64,000 bases of DNA, from assembly GCF_020404765.1 (NCBI RefSeq), contig NZ_JAIVEM010000140.1, forward strand, positions 1-64,000, written 5' to 3'. A model generated the notes under the pieces. It saw nothing but the letters and a program-made list of their open reading frames with translations. It made no database searches and was not told the origin of the DNA. The DNA comes from Paenibacillus sp. BJ-4 (GTDB lineage Bacteria; Bacillota; Bacilli; Paenibacillales; Paenibacillaceae). Positions 17,020 through 26,395 of the stretch are shown here, piece after piece. Positions within the stretch are counted from its first letter, which is position 1, and the number at the start of each line of letters is the position of its first letter. The position numbers and the translations under genes were made by a program.

Positions 17020-18909
17020 ATGGGATATCAAGGAGGCGACTATGACGTAATTGTCGTAGGCGCAGGCCATGCGGGCGTAGAATCCGCCTTGGCAGCAGCC
17101 CGGATGGGCTGTCGTACGTTGATGATTACAATTAACCTGGATATGGTCGCGTTTATGCCCTGCAACCCGTCTATTGGCGGTCCTGCAAAAGGTCATGTGG
17201 TGCGGGAAATCGATGCTTTGGGCGGTGAAATGGGTCGCAACATCGACAAGACATTTATCCAAATGCGCATGCTGAATACAGGTAAAGGACCTGCGGTTCA
17301 CGCATTGCGTGCACAGGCGGACAAGTTTTCTTATCAGCATACGATGAAAGAAACGATGGAGAAGGAGCCCAATCTGACCCTGCGTCAAGGTATGGTGGAA
17401 GAACTGATTATTGAAGACGGCCATTGCGTAGGCGTGATTACGAAGACGGGCACAGAGTATCGAAGTAAAGCAGTTGTCCTGACTACAGGGACCTATTTGC
17501 GTGGAAAAATCATTATGGGTGAGCTGATGTATGAGAGTGGTCCGAACAATCAGCAGCCTTCAGTGAGATTGGCTGAGCATTTGAAAGAGCTGGGCTTTGA
17601 TCTCGTTCGATTCAAGACAGGAACACCGCCACGGGTCCATAAGGATACGATTGATTTTAGCAAAACGGAAATTCAGCCGGGGGATGACCAACCGAAGTTT
17701 TTTTCTTACGAAACGAAGTCTTCGGACAATGAGCAGCTTCCTTGCTGGCTGACGTATACTTCAGTAGAAACACATCAGATTATTAATGATAATCTGCATC
17801 GTGCGCCAATGTTCTCCGGTCTGATCGAAGGAACGGGACCGCGTTATTGTCCATCCATTGAAGATAAAGTGGTGCGTTTCAGTGATAAGCCGAAGCACCA
17901 AATCTTTTTGGAGCCTGAAGGTAAAAACACATCTGAATACTATGTTCAAGGCTTGTCGACCAGCTTGCCGGAGGATGTACAATTAGCTGTACTGCGCACC
18001 ATTCCGGGGATGGAAAAGGTAGAGATGATGCGTAACGGCTATGCTATTGAGTATGATGCGATGGTGCCTACGCAATTGTGGCCTACTTTGGAAACGAAAA
18101 AGGTTCCCGGCTTGTTCACGGCAGGTCAGATTAACGGTACCTCCGGTTACGAGGAAGCTGCGGGCCAAGGCATTATGGCAGGGATTAACGCAGCTCGCAA
18201 GGTGCAGGGCAAAGAGCCCGTTGTATTGGACCGCTCTCAAGGCTACATTGGGGTTCTGATCGACGATCTGGTGACCAAAGGTACAAATGAGCCTTACCGT
18301 CTGCTGACGTCCCGTGCAGAATACCGTCTGTTGTTGCGCCATGATAACGCAGATCTGCGGTTGACGCCGATTGGGCATGAGATTGGCCTGATTACGGATG
18401 AACGGTACGAGCGCTTTTTGGACAAAAAGCAAAAGGTAGAACAAGAGATTGAGCGTCTTCGCTTGGCGAAGGTTCGTCCAGTTGATGTAAACGAAATGCT
18501 GGAGCAAGGCGGTTCCGCACCGATACAAGATGGTAGTAATTTGTTAACGGTGCTGCGTCGACCAGAGATTAGCTATGCACAAGTAGCGCAAATTTCACCT
18601 TCACCTATCGCTCTCACTGAGGAAGAGCAGGAGCAGGTAGAAATCCAAATTAAGTATGCGGGCTACATTGAGAAGCAATTGATGCATGTAGAACGTCTGC
18701 AAAAGATGGAGAAAAAGAAGCTTCCAGAGGATATTGCATACCATGAGGTTCAAGGTTTGGCTATTGAAGCGAAGCAGAAGCTTGAAAAAATCCGTCCGAT
18801 GTCCATTGGTCAGGCATCCCGTATCTCGGGCGTGACTCCTGCGGATATTTCCATTCTGCTGGTCTATCTGGAGCATTATAACCGCGTAACGGCAGCAAGG
18901 GGATCATAA
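17020..18909 (+). CDS. mnmG: tRNA uridine-34 modification enzyme MnmG (GidA)
   Basis: FAD-dependent partner of MnmE. The 629-aa protein begins with the Rossmann motif VGAGHAGVESALAAARMG and has the CNPSIGGPAKG and GTPPRVHKDTI segments, the AGQINGTSGYEEAAGQG motif and the RAEYRLLLRHDNADLRL region, all standard. Strong AAGGAGG precedes the start. Its stop overlaps the rsmG start by one base. Confidence 0.97.
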   Translation: MGYQGGDYDVIVVGAGHAGVESALAAARMGCRTLMITINLDMVAFMPCNPSIGGPAKGHVVREIDALGGEMGRNIDKTFIQMRMLNTGKGPAVHALRAQADKFSYQHTMKETMEKEPNLTLRQGMVEELIIEDGHCVGVITKTGTEYRSKAVVLTTGTYLRGKIIMGELMYESGPNNQQPSVRLAEHLKELGFDLVRFKTGTPPRVHKDTIDFSKTEIQPGDDQPKFFSYETKSSDNEQLPCWLTYTSVETHQIINDNLHRAPMFSGLIEGTGPRYCPSIEDKVVRFSDKPKHQIFLEPEGKNTSEYYVQGLSTSLPEDVQLAVLRTIPGMEKVEMMRNGYAIEYDAMVPTQLWPTLETKKVPGLFTAGQINGTSGYEEAAGQGIMAGINAARKVQGKEPVVLDRSQGYIGVLIDDLVTKGTNEPYRLLTSRAEYRLLLRHDNADLRLTPIGHEIGLITDERYERFLDKKQKVEQEIERLRLAKVRPVDVNEMLEQGGSAPIQDGSNLLTVLRRPEISYAQVAQISPSPIALTEEEQEQVEIQIKYAGYIEKQLMHVERLQKMEKKKLPEDIAYHEVQGLAIEAKQKLEKIRPMSIGQASRISGVTPADISILLVYLEHYNRVTAARGS

Positions 18910-19631
18910 TGGACGCTATACAACAGCAATTTAAGCAGCGACTGGCCGAGCATAGCATTGTGATCAATGACAGTCAGCTAGAGCAGTTTGAAACGTATTA
19001 CCGTGTGCTGGTGGAGTGGAATGAAAAAATGAACCTGACGGGGATTACAGAGCGTGATGCGGTGTATACCAAGCATTTTTACGATTCTCTTTCACTCGCC
19101 TTCTATGTTCCGTTAAAGGATGTGGGAAGCCTGGCTGACATTGGGTCAGGCGCAGGTTTCCCTGGCATTCCTTTGAAAATATGCTTTCCACATATTCAAT
19201 TGACCATTGTGGACTCGTTGAACAAACGCATACAGTTCTTAGCACATGTGGTAGAGCAGCTGGGGCTGGAAAATGTTGAACTGATTCACAGCAGGGCAGA
19301 GGAGTTAGGACGTAAAGCAGGCTACCGCGATAGTTACGATCTGGTTACCGCCAGAGCTGTTGCCCGTCTTGCGGTACTGAATGAATTTTGTTTGCCTTTT
19401 GTCCGTGAAGGAGGTCACTTTGCTGCGATGAAGGGCAGTGATCCAACGGAAGAAATTAAGGAAGCCTCCTACAGCTTGAAAGAGCTAAAAGGTAAAATTA
19501 AGCATGTTCAAGCTTTTCATCTACCTGTTGAGGATGCAGCCAGACATATGATTATTATTGAAAAAAGGGCGGCTACACCAAGGAAATATCCGCGCAAGCC
19601 GGGTACTCCCTTGAGAACTCCGTTAGTGTAA
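18909..19631 (+). CDS. rsmG: 16S rRNA (guanine-527 N7) methyltransferase RsmG
   Basis: The 240-aa class I methyltransferase has the SAM-binding motif DIGSGAGFPGIPLKI (about residues 75-89), VDSLNKRIQFL, and VTARAVARL near the active site. Loss of RsmG in other bacteria gives low-level streptomycin resistance. It overlaps mnmG by one base and is followed by a terminator that contains parS. Confidence 0.96.
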   Translation: MDAIQQQFKQRLAEHSIVINDSQLEQFETYYRVLVEWNEKMNLTGITERDAVYTKHFYDSLSLAFYVPLKDVGSLADIGSGAGFPGIPLKICFPHIQLTIVDSLNKRIQFLAHVVEQLGLENVELIHSRAEELGRKAGYRDSYDLVTARAVARLAVLNEFCLPFVREGGHFAAMKGSDPTEEIKEASYSLKELKGKIKHVQAFHLPVEDAARHMIIIEKRAATPRKYPRKPGTPLRTPLV

Positions 19632-19644
19632 ATGTTTGAAAAAG

Positions 19645-19678
19645 AGTGAGTGTTTCACGTGAAACATTCACTTTTTTT
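19645..19678 (+). terminator. rsmG terminator whose stem is a parS site
   Basis: AGTGAG at 45-50 pairs with TTCACT at 67-72, extending the parS palindrome into a 14-pair hairpin with one G-U pair. Seven Ts (19672-19678) follow, so one element can both end transcription and bind ParB. Confidence 0.75.
19651..19666. other. parS centromere site 1
   Basis: Perfect consensus TGTTTCACGTGAAACA, the ParB/Spo0J loading site. It lies between rsmG and noc, about 7-9 kb from the oriC elements and 2 kb from soj-spo0J. Confidence 0.97.
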
Positions 19679-19996
19679 ATGGCTGAATAGGTAGCTGGTA
19701 GGGGGATGATAATTTATTATCTGATCCTTCCGAAAAGCTGGTAGAGACGATAGGATTATGGTTAGAAAAGTGATAGAATAGAGATAATCGTTTTAATGTA
19801 AGTTGACTACTCCCCGTACTCATTTATCCAGATATACATATAGGGGAGTGGGGCAACAAGGTCAGGAAAGTACGTGGAGTGTACCCACTTACGGGGCTGT
19901 CTCATATAAAAGGGGGCTACGATCCGCGTAAGGAACTGTTTTTCACGAAGCGCTGTAAGTATGGTGCTATTATGAAATTAGGTGGTATTATACGGA

Positions 19997-20815
19997 ATGA
20001 AAGAACAATTTTCCAAGCTATTTGGTTTGACGGAGCGATCTACTGGGGACGAAATAAAACAAATTCCCGTTCGGGATATTGTCAGCAGTCCTTATCAGCC
20101 CCGCACCATATTTGACGACGAAAAGATTGATGAGCTATGCCAAACCATTAAAACGCATGGTGTAATTCAACCGATTGTCGTCCGTTTCCGTAATGGACAA
20201 TATGAAATTATAGCAGGGGAACGTCGTTGGAGAGCTGTTACCAAACTGGGAATGGACACGATTCCAGCCATTGTTCGTGAGTTTAATGATTCACAAGCTG
20301 CATCCATCGCGTTGATCGAGAATCTTCAACGGGAAGGGCTAACTGCGATTGAAGAAGCAGTGGCTTACCAGAAGCTGATTGATCTCCATCAGCTCACTCA
20401 GGAAAGCCTTGCTCAGCGACTGGGTAAAAGCCAATCTACCATTGCTAACAAGATACGACTGCTTCATCTGCCAGAGAGAGTGAAAGAGGCTCTAATGGAA
20501 CGGAAGGTGTCCGAGCGTCATGCTCGTGCGTTATTGTCATTAGAGACCGAAGAACTACAGTATAAGGTTTTAGATGAAGTCATTTCTAAGGAACTCAATG
20601 TAAAGCAGACAGAGGCACGAGTGGCCTTTTATAAACAAGTGTCAACAATTAAGAAATCCAAGCGGATTTCCTTTACCAAGGATGTCCGGCTTGCGCTGAA
20701 TACGATTCGTCAATCCATTGATATGGTATCTGGCTCTGGCTTGGATATCAAAACCAAGGAATCCGATCACGAGGATCACTATGAGATTGTCATTCAAATT
20801 CCCAAACGTAAGTAA
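19997..20815 (+). CDS. noc: Nucleoid occlusion protein Noc
   Basis: ParB paralogue that binds its own DNA sites and the membrane to block division over the nucleoid. The 272-aa protein starts MKEQFSKLFGL, the short amphipathic N-terminal helix typical of Noc. The ParB/CTPase domain follows (YQPRTIFDDEKIDELC, ENLQREGLTAIEEA), then a helix-turn-helix (LAQRLGKSQSTIANKIRLL). I chose the ATG at 19997 because it restores the family N terminus; the GTG at 19982 lacks a ribosome site. Gene order rsmG-noc-soj-spo0J matches B. subtilis. Confidence 0.94.
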   Translation: MKEQFSKLFGLTERSTGDEIKQIPVRDIVSSPYQPRTIFDDEKIDELCQTIKTHGVIQPIVVRFRNGQYEIIAGERRWRAVTKLGMDTIPAIVREFNDSQAASIALIENLQREGLTAIEEAVAYQKLIDLHQLTQESLAQRLGKSQSTIANKIRLLHLPERVKEALMERKVSERHARALLSLETEELQYKVLDEVISKELNVKQTEARVAFYKQVSTIKKSKRISFTKDVRLALNTIRQSIDMVSGSGLDIKTKESDHEDHYEIVIQIPKRK

Positions 20816-20830
20816 GGGATGCAGCGTATA

Positions 20831-20853
20831 GGCGGCAGCAATTGCCGCTTTTT
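20831..20853 (+). terminator. Terminator after noc
   Basis: GCGGCA/TGCCGC stem followed by TTTTT, 16 bases after the noc stop. Confidence 0.75.
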
Positions 20854-21002
20854 CTGTCTAACGCCCAATAAAACCGCAGCATACTCGTATTCATTCTATA
20901 AAATTGCCGGTATCCGTAAGTTAAGGATTAAGTAACGTCTCCATAGAGCATTTTGCATCATGGAATGTAGCAGAATTCCGATTAAATTATGAGGTGAATG
21001 AA

Positions 21003-21764
21003 GTGTCAAAAATAATAGCCGTAGCCAATCAAAAGGGCGGAGTGGGCAAAACAACTACTTCCGTGAATTTGGGCGCCGGACTTGCTTCCCTCGGCAAAAG
21101 GGTATTGCTCGTGGATATCGACCCGCAAGGTAATACAACCAGCGGTGTGGGTATCAATAAGGCGGATGTGGCAAATTGCATTTATGATGTACTCATTAAT
21201 GAGGTTGATCCTAGTGAGGCGATTGTCAGTACACAGATTGAGGGACTGGATATTATTCCAGCAACCATTCAGTTGGCAGGTGCGGAGATCGAACTGGTAC
21301 CGACTATATCTCGTGAGCTGAGATTAAAAAGATCACTCCAGCTCGTGAAGCATAATTACGATTATATATTAATTGATTGCCCTCCATCGTTGGGTATTTT
21401 GACACTCAATTCATTAACGGCCTCCGATTCGGTCATTATTCCGATCCAGTGTGAATATTACGCATTGGAAGGATTAAGCCAGCTATTGAATACTGTACGG
21501 TTAGTACAGAAGCATCTGAACACCTCATTGCAAATTGAGGGTGTATTGTTGACCATGTTTGATGCCCGTACGAATTTGGGGATTCAAGTGATTGAAGAAG
21601 TGAAAAAGTATTTTCAAAGCAAGGTCTATCAGACGATTATTCCACGCAATGTAAGACTTAGCGAAGCCCCATCGCATGGCCAGTCCATTATTACGTATGA
21701 TCCCCGCTCTCGTGGGGCAGAGGTATATATTGAGTTGGCAAAGGAAGTGGTATCTTATGAGTAA
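21003..21764 (+). CDS. soj: Chromosome partitioning ATPase Soj (ParA)
   Basis: Walker-type ATPase that, with Spo0J, helps segregate origins and regulates DnaA. The 253-aa protein has the deviant Walker A KGGVGKTT (about residues 10-17), the DIDPQGN loop and the LIDCPPSLG motif. I chose the GTG at 21003, six bases after GAGGTG; a GTG at 20994 is weaker. The stop overlaps the spo0J start, indicating coupling. Confidence 0.96.
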   Translation: MSKIIAVANQKGGVGKTTTSVNLGAGLASLGKRVLLVDIDPQGNTTSGVGINKADVANCIYDVLINEVDPSEAIVSTQIEGLDIIPATIQLAGAEIELVPTISRELRLKRSLQLVKHNYDYILIDCPPSLGILTLNSLTASDSVIIPIQCEYYALEGLSQLLNTVRLVQKHLNTSLQIEGVLLTMFDARTNLGIQVIEEVKKYFQSKVYQTIIPRNVRLSEAPSHGQSIITYDPRSRGAEVYIELAKEVVSYE

Positions 21765-22599
21765 ACGGTTGGGAAAAGGACTGGATGCACTCATTCCCTC
21801 CCTTACGGTCAATGAAGAGGATAAGGTTGTTGACATTCCGCTTAGCCAATTGCGTGCGAACCCGTACCAGCCTCGAAAGACGTTTGATGATGAATCCATT
21901 AAAGAGTTAGCGGAATCCATTCGTCAGCACGGTGTTATCCAACCTATTATTGTACGCAGTGTATTGAGAGGATACGAAATTATAGCGGGAGAAAGACGTT
22001 TTCGGGCATCCCAATTTTGTGGAAATCCAACTATACCTGTGGTTGTTCGCAATTTTACGGATCAGCAGGTAATGGAGATTGCCTTGATTGAAAACTTGCA
22101 GCGTGAAAATTTGAATGCGATGGAAGTGGCAGTAGCTTATCAGGGGTTAATGGATCAATTTTCCTTAACACAGGAAGAGTTGTCCATGAAGGTTGGAAAA
22201 TCACGCTCTCATATTGCCAATTTTCTTCGTTTGCTCGCATTACCGGAGGAAGTCAAAGATCATGTTTCACGTGGAACATTGTCTATGGGACACGCCAGAG
22301 CCATTGTCGGACTCAAAGATCCAAGTATAGTGAAGCAGCTAGCACTGCAATGTATTGAGCAGCAGTGGAGTGTTCGCGAACTAGAGGAAGCTGTACAACA
22401 ACTGGATCACAAACCTGGGGAAACGAAGGCCAAAGCCAAGATGCGAAAAAAGGACCCCTATATTGACCATATGGAAGAGTCCTTGCGTGAGCGTTTTAAA
22501 ACGACTGTTAAAATTAAGCACAATAAGGATAAAGGCAAAATCGAATTAAATTATTACAGCCAACAGGATTTGGAAAGATTACTGGAGCTACTGCAGTAG
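21757..22599 (+). CDS. spo0J: Chromosome partitioning protein Spo0J (ParB)
   Basis: CTP-dependent sliding clamp that loads at parS and recruits condensin. The 280-aa protein starts MSKRLGKGLDALIP, then NPYQPRKTFDDESIKELA, the CTP-binding GERRFRAS, ENLQRENLNAMEVA, and a helix-turn-helix (MKVGKSRSHIANFLRLLALP). The start is the ATG at 21757, eight bases before the end of soj. A parS site lies inside the gene. Confidence 0.96.
   Translation: MSKRLGKGLDALIPSLTVNEEDKVVDIPLSQLRANPYQPRKTFDDESIKELAESIRQHGVIQPIIVRSVLRGYEIIAGERRFRASQFCGNPTIPVVVRNFTDQQVMEIALIENLQRENLNAMEVAVAYQGLMDQFSLTQEELSMKVGKSRSHIANFLRLLALPEEVKDHVSRGTLSMGHARAIVGLKDPSIVKQLALQCIEQQWSVRELEEAVQQLDHKPGETKAKAKMRKKDPYIDHMEESLRERFKTTVKIKHNKDKGKIELNYYSQQDLERLLELLQ
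22263..22278. other. parS centromere site 2, inside spo0J
   Basis: TGTTTCACGTGGAACA, whose reverse complement TGTTCCACGTGAAACA has one mismatch to the palindromic consensus and is the variant reported inside B. subtilis spo0J. It encodes the HVSRGTL segment just after the helix-turn-helix. Confidence 0.92.
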
Positions 22600-22797
22600 T
22601 CTGTACCAATATAGACATGTCTCCTTGAGCAAAATGGAAGTGAGATATGTCTTTGCTTTGTCTGGAGCTATAAGAATCAGAATGGTATTGATGGGTAAAA
22701 TAATAGCCTTCTGTTATTTGTTTCGCTGTTCTCAAACGTATAAAATATAAGATAAGCAGGTACATGATTTTCGAGGTAGAGGAGTAGAAGCAAGCAT

Positions 22798-23319
22798 ATG
22801 GCTGAATTGAATGGACTAATCATGGAACAGCTTGCCGGAATCGTTGCAGGGATTGTGCTCATTTTGCTCTTCCTGTTGATTGTTATTATTGTGCAGGGTG
22901 CAAAATTGAAGAAAATGCGGCGAAAGTATGAGACCATGATGGCAGGCAGCGGTGTCGAGAATTTAGAAACGCTGCTGATTGATTTGAAGGTACAGATGGA
23001 TACGATTGAGGATGAGCAGGAAGCCCATCGTGCAAGCATGAAATCTCTACGTAGCAAGCTGACTGGAATGAAGGGAACTGTAGGTATCAAACGTTATAAT
23101 GCTTTTGGCGAAAGAGGAAGCGATCTGAGCTTCTCTTTGGCTATTGTAGATGACAATCAGGATGGTATAGTGTTAACCGGTATTTATAACCGGGATGGCT
23201 CTTATGTGTACGCCAAGCCCCTCGAAGCTGGGCAATCATCCTATTCCTTATCGCCTGAAGAGAAAGAAGCCATTACTCTTGCGCAGCAAGCAGGACAGAA
23301 CGGTAATGCCACTCCTTAA
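22798..23319 (+). CDS. DUF4446 family membrane-anchored protein
   Basis: A 173-aa protein with one N-terminal membrane segment (about residues 13-33), a basic stretch (KLKKMRRKYE) and a coiled coil (about 50-85). The C-terminal globular part contains GIKRYNAFGERGSDLSFSLA and GIYNRDGSYVYAKP, matching DUF4446. The function is unknown. It follows spo0J and its 3' end overlaps the opposing yyaC by 47 bases. Confidence 0.85.
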   Translation: MAELNGLIMEQLAGIVAGIVLILLFLLIVIIVQGAKLKKMRRKYETMMAGSGVENLETLLIDLKVQMDTIEDEQEAHRASMKSLRSKLTGMKGTVGIKRYNAFGERGSDLSFSLAIVDDNQDGIVLTGIYNRDGSYVYAKPLEAGQSSYSLSPEEKEAITLAQQAGQNGNATP

Positions 23320-23878
23320 TCGCGGAGTATAAGCTGCTAGCAATGATATCTGATAATTTCATTACCAGATTTAACCTTGTATTTTGCAACACAAAGTATT
23401 CCATGAAGCCGCCGACGTTAACGATACCTGTCAAATGGATATCGCCGACCGGCGGTAATTCTTTATTTACGCCCGCTCCAGGCTTTAGCGGACCCTCTGC
23501 GACCTGGATGCACCCCACACTGGAGGTTTGTCCAAGGCATGCATCGATGCCGATGATGTAAGGCTGTTCATACCGCGTATAGATGCCGTTTAGCGTCGTT
23601 TGCAGATTCATAGCATGCACAGGTTCCTCTAATGTACCATACAGGTTGAATAGGGGGCTTTTATAGCGTGATAAATGGGTGCCTACGAGCGGTCCGAGAC
23701 AATCTCCTGTAGAACGGTCGGTGCCGATGCAAATGATGACGATATTCTGTAGACTCGGTGCCTGATGCAGATGGAACAGCAAACGATGGATGATGGCTGA
23801 TTGGATTCCAGGGTCGGTGTGTGATATTTTTAGGCTAAGGGGTTCTTGCCCCGGAATGAAGTCAGATGGATGAGACAT
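23273..23878 (-). CDS. yyaC: Spore protein YyaC (germination-protease-like fold)
   Basis: A 201-aa protein of the YyaC family, related in fold to the Gpr germination protease and HybD-type peptidases: IICIGTDRSTGDCLGPLVG, then GIDACLGQ and PPVGDIHLTGIVNVGGFMEYFVLQNTRL. It is sporulation-associated in B. subtilis, with biochemical activity not established. AAAGGAAG precedes the ATG. It is convergent with and overlaps DUF4446; the yyaC position near soj-spo0J is conserved. Confidence 0.9.
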   Translation of the reverse strand: MSHPSDFIPGQEPLSLKISHTDPGIQSAIIHRLLFHLHQAPSLQNIVIICIGTDRSTGDCLGPLVGTHLSRYKSPLFNLYGTLEEPVHAMNLQTTLNGIYTRYEQPYIIGIDACLGQTSSVGCIQVAEGPLKPGAGVNKELPPVGDIHLTGIVNVGGFMEYFVLQNTRLNLVMKLSDIIASSLYSAIKEWHYRSVLLAAQE

Positions 23879-24116
23879 GGTATCTTCCTTTCGCTCTGTA
23901 ATGGAGTGTGCAGGTTGCGCTCGCTTTACATATCGTTATGGGGGTAGCATTTATTCTTTAGATAGTAGCTAGTATATGGATAAGTTTGTGTTTTTATACT
24001 TGGGAAAGTAGATTATTCATTGTCGTAGGAATAACATCAGTTGATGTGCTTATATAGTAGGAAATAGAATGCGGGAAGCAGGAAGGGAAGTTCCCTTGTT
24101 TAAGGAGGAATACAGC

Positions 24117-25067
24117 ATGACCTTTATGCATTGGTTGGAGGGCGACTCAGGCACAGAAGAGGTAGTGAACGGGGCTATCCACTTGAAGGATACTGCATGG
24201 AAATTTTTCACAGATGGTGAGATGTGGTCGACCTTTTTGTTTGTAATTTTGAAAATCGCTATTATTTTCATCATTACCCGTATCTTTATTCGGGTTATTA
24301 ATAAAATTATAGATAAGTCAATGCAGCAAAAGGGAGATAACAGCAGGTTCCGATTGAATGAGAGACGGTTAACGACTGTTGGGGAACTTCTTAAAAATGT
24401 AACGAACATTGTCTTCAATTTCATTTTGATTATGCTGGTATTGTCTCAAATGGGTATTAATCTTGGACCTCTGATTGCTGGCGCCGGAGTGCTTGGATTG
24501 GCTGTTGGTTTTGGAGCACAGAGCTTGGTTAAGGATGTAATTACCGGATTTTTTATTATTTTGGAGGATCAGTTTGCCGTAGGAGACGTCATTCAGACAG
24601 GAACCTTCAAAGGGACGGTAGAAATGATTGGGCTGCGTACAACCAGGCTGGTGAGTTGGAAAGGAGAGGTTCACATTTTACCGAACGGCTCCATTACAAC
24701 GGTTACGAACTTCTCCATGTCCAACGCATTGGCGGTAGTCGACGTACCGATGAAGGTAGAGCGTAGTCTGGAGGAAGCCGTTGGCTTGGTAAAGCAAGCA
24801 ATCCAGGGGATTGAGGAGTCTAATGCACAGATACTCAATATACCGGATGTGCTAGGGGTGCAGTCCATGACTACAGCAGAGTATATTGTACGTGTTGTGG
24901 CGGAATGTATGCCGAATACAGCGGCTATAGTCGAACGGGATATCCAGAATAACATCAAGAAGGCTCTGGAGGATGAGGAACATCGTCAGGCCGCGCTAGA
25001 GACAGCGGTAACCCTCGAAAAAGAAGATTACGAAGAAGGAAAAGGGGGAGAGAAGAGTGGAGCGTAA
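24117..25067 (+). CDS. Small-conductance mechanosensitive channel (MscS family)
   Basis: The 316-aa protein has three membrane segments followed by the MscS pore helix and beta domain: GPLIAGAGVLGLAVGFGAQSLVKDVITGFFI, with the Gly/Ala-packed TM3, then EDQFAVGDVIQ. Such channels release solutes under hypo-osmotic shock. The ATG at 24117 has AAGGAGGA before it, so I rejected the upstream ATG at 24069. The C terminus is highly charged (Glu/Lys). The last 11 bases overlap the DUF951 gene. Confidence 0.92.
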   Translation: MTFMHWLEGDSGTEEVVNGAIHLKDTAWKFFTDGEMWSTFLFVILKIAIIFIITRIFIRVINKIIDKSMQQKGDNSRFRLNERRLTTVGELLKNVTNIVFNFILIMLVLSQMGINLGPLIAGAGVLGLAVGFGAQSLVKDVITGFFIILEDQFAVGDVIQTGTFKGTVEMIGLRTTRLVSWKGEVHILPNGSITTVTNFSMSNALAVVDVPMKVERSLEEAVGLVKQAIQGIEESNAQILNIPDVLGVQSMTTAEYIVRVVAECMPNTAAIVERDIQNNIKKALEDEEHRQAALETAVTLEKEDYEEGKGGEKSGA

Positions 25068-25281
25068 GTCGTTTGAACTAGGGGACATTGTGCAGATGAA
25101 GAAGCCTCATCCCTGTGGAACGAATGAAATGGAAATTATCCGTATGGGGATGGATATTCGGATCAAGTGTGTCGGTTGCCAGCACAGTGTGCTGATCCCG
25201 CGTGCCAAGTTCGAAAAGAATATGAAGAAGGTGCTGCGCTCAAAGTCCAGTACTGACGAACAGAATTCGGAAACCATTTGA
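25057..25281 (+). CDS. DUF951 family protein (YyzM-like)
   Basis: A 74-aa protein with the DUF951 pattern: LGDIVQMKKPHPCGTNEMEIIRMGMDIRIKCVGCQHSVLIPRAKFEK. Cys/His residues (HPCG, CVGC) suggest a small zinc site, by inference. The start is GTG with AGGGGGAGA upstream, overlapping mscS. In B. subtilis yyzM precedes ychF (yyaF); here a tRNA follows instead. Confidence 0.9.
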   Translation: MERKSFELGDIVQMKKPHPCGTNEMEIIRMGMDIRIKCVGCQHSVLIPRAKFEKNMKKVLRSKSSTDEQNSETI

Positions 25282-25358
25282 GCCCGAGAAAGTGAATCAT
25301 GCTGGACAAGAATCAGCTTGCGTCATGGTTGCAATGATGATATAATAATCCTTGCTGC

Positions 25359-25449
25359 GGAAAGGTACCCAAGAGGTCCAAGGGGGCTGACTCGAAATCA
25401 GTTAGGCGTCGCGAGGCGTGCGTGGGTTCGAATCCCACTCTTTCCGCCA
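25359..25449 (+). tRNA. tRNA-Ser, anticodon CGA
   Basis: A 91-base class II tRNA: acceptor GGAAAGG pairs with the 3' TCTTTCC (one G-U), the anticodon CGA is at 25393-25395 between CTGA/TCAG arms, the variable arm is long, GGTTCGAATCC is the T arm, and CCA is encoded. It reads UCG codons. Confidence 0.95.
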
Positions 25450-25566
25450 CTATACGTAAACATGCGCTACTACGGCGTTTTCAGTACGATATGTGGACCT
25501 AAAAACTACACGGTTTTACACGAAATTGAACTAGATGATTCCGATATACTTAAATGATTACGTTAA

Positions 25567-25599
25567 CCTCTTACGCTAAATACGCGTAAGAGGTTTTTT
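25567..25599 (+). terminator. Terminator downstream of tRNA-Ser
   Basis: Perfect ten-pair stem CCTCTTACGC/GCGTAAGAGG with a seven-base loop, then TTTTTT. Confidence 0.85.
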
Positions 25600-25602
25600 A
25601 GT

Positions 25603-26102
25603 ATGGATAAATGCACAGGCCGCAAGACGATTAGTACGCGTAAACCGATTGCAGGCGTGGGGTTATCGTCATACACGCTTGAGGAATCGTTGGACATTGT
25701 TGTTGAGGTGAAACACGCTAATAAGTAAAAGGAACGGGCGATTGAAGGACACATACAGAACATGGGGTATTTTAAGAGTGGATCGCAGAAAGGTACGGAG
25801 ATATTTCAGTTGATGACGTGACGGCGGCTATGCTGTGTGAGTATGTCTTGTGGTGCGCCAATGACAAGGAGTTTTATGCAGGTCATCCGTTCAAGGCGGA
25901 CTACGCATAAGGAGCGTAATAGCTTTCTCCGGCGTCTGTGAACGTACGTATGCGCGTCCTAAAGACGTTCTTTAACGTGTTGTACGCCGAGGATGTATAG
26001 ACCGTAATCCGGTCGCAAATCTGCCTCTAATGCGCCAGGACGTCGATACCGGTCATGCCACTAACAGAGGACGAGCTGCGGCACTTCATGGAGGATCGCT
26101 GT
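25603..26102 (+). pseudogene. Decayed tyrosine recombinase/integrase (N-terminal part)
   Basis: In successive frames the DNA encodes pieces of a phage-type integrase: MDKCTGRKT then LEESLDIVV, a stop, then AIEGHIQNMGYFKSG, YGDISVDDVTAAML, EYVLWCAND and FKADYA, a stop, then VNVRMRVLKTFFNVLYAEDV, a stop, then DRNPVANLPLMRQDVDT and MPLTEDELRHFMED. This resembles the SAM-like core-binding domain through the start of the catalytic domain. The catalytic Arg-His-Arg-Tyr part is absent. Several stops and frameshifts rule out function. It sits about 150 bases after tRNA-Ser, a common integration target. Family assignment is by residue pattern only. Confidence 0.75.
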
Positions 26103-26395
26103 AGAGAAATTAGAAGGTGCTACTTTTAAACGGTTACTATCCGTTATAGTAACCGTTGCATCATCTGGGATATGCTTTGCTTGATCAAATGTTAATTCTT
26201 ACTGTATTTTCATTTGGTTTTGTTGCTAGTACTGCTTAACTGCTGATAACAAGCATTAGCATGATTGATGTCTAAAAGCCGATACAAATCTCTTCATTTT
26301 TCACTTACCTCCTAATAATATGATATAATTGCAAATATGTTACATATAATTCCATATATATTATTTCTTTAACATTTCTTAGGGGAGTTGTCAAT
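26103..26395. other. AT-rich tail of the integrase scar with an inverted repeat
   Basis: Contains a perfect 11-pair inverted repeat ACGGTTACTAT/ATAGTAACCGT around a five-base loop (26130-26156) with no T tract. The rest is AT-rich, with no gene visible before the small ORF. Confidence 0.5.

Larger units (their letters stand above)
19632..19996. other. Intergenic region rsmG-noc holding parS
   Basis: 365 bases with the rsmG terminator and parS at the left end. The remainder should contain the noc promoter, but no strong consensus pair stands out, and I see no gene. Confidence 0.5.
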
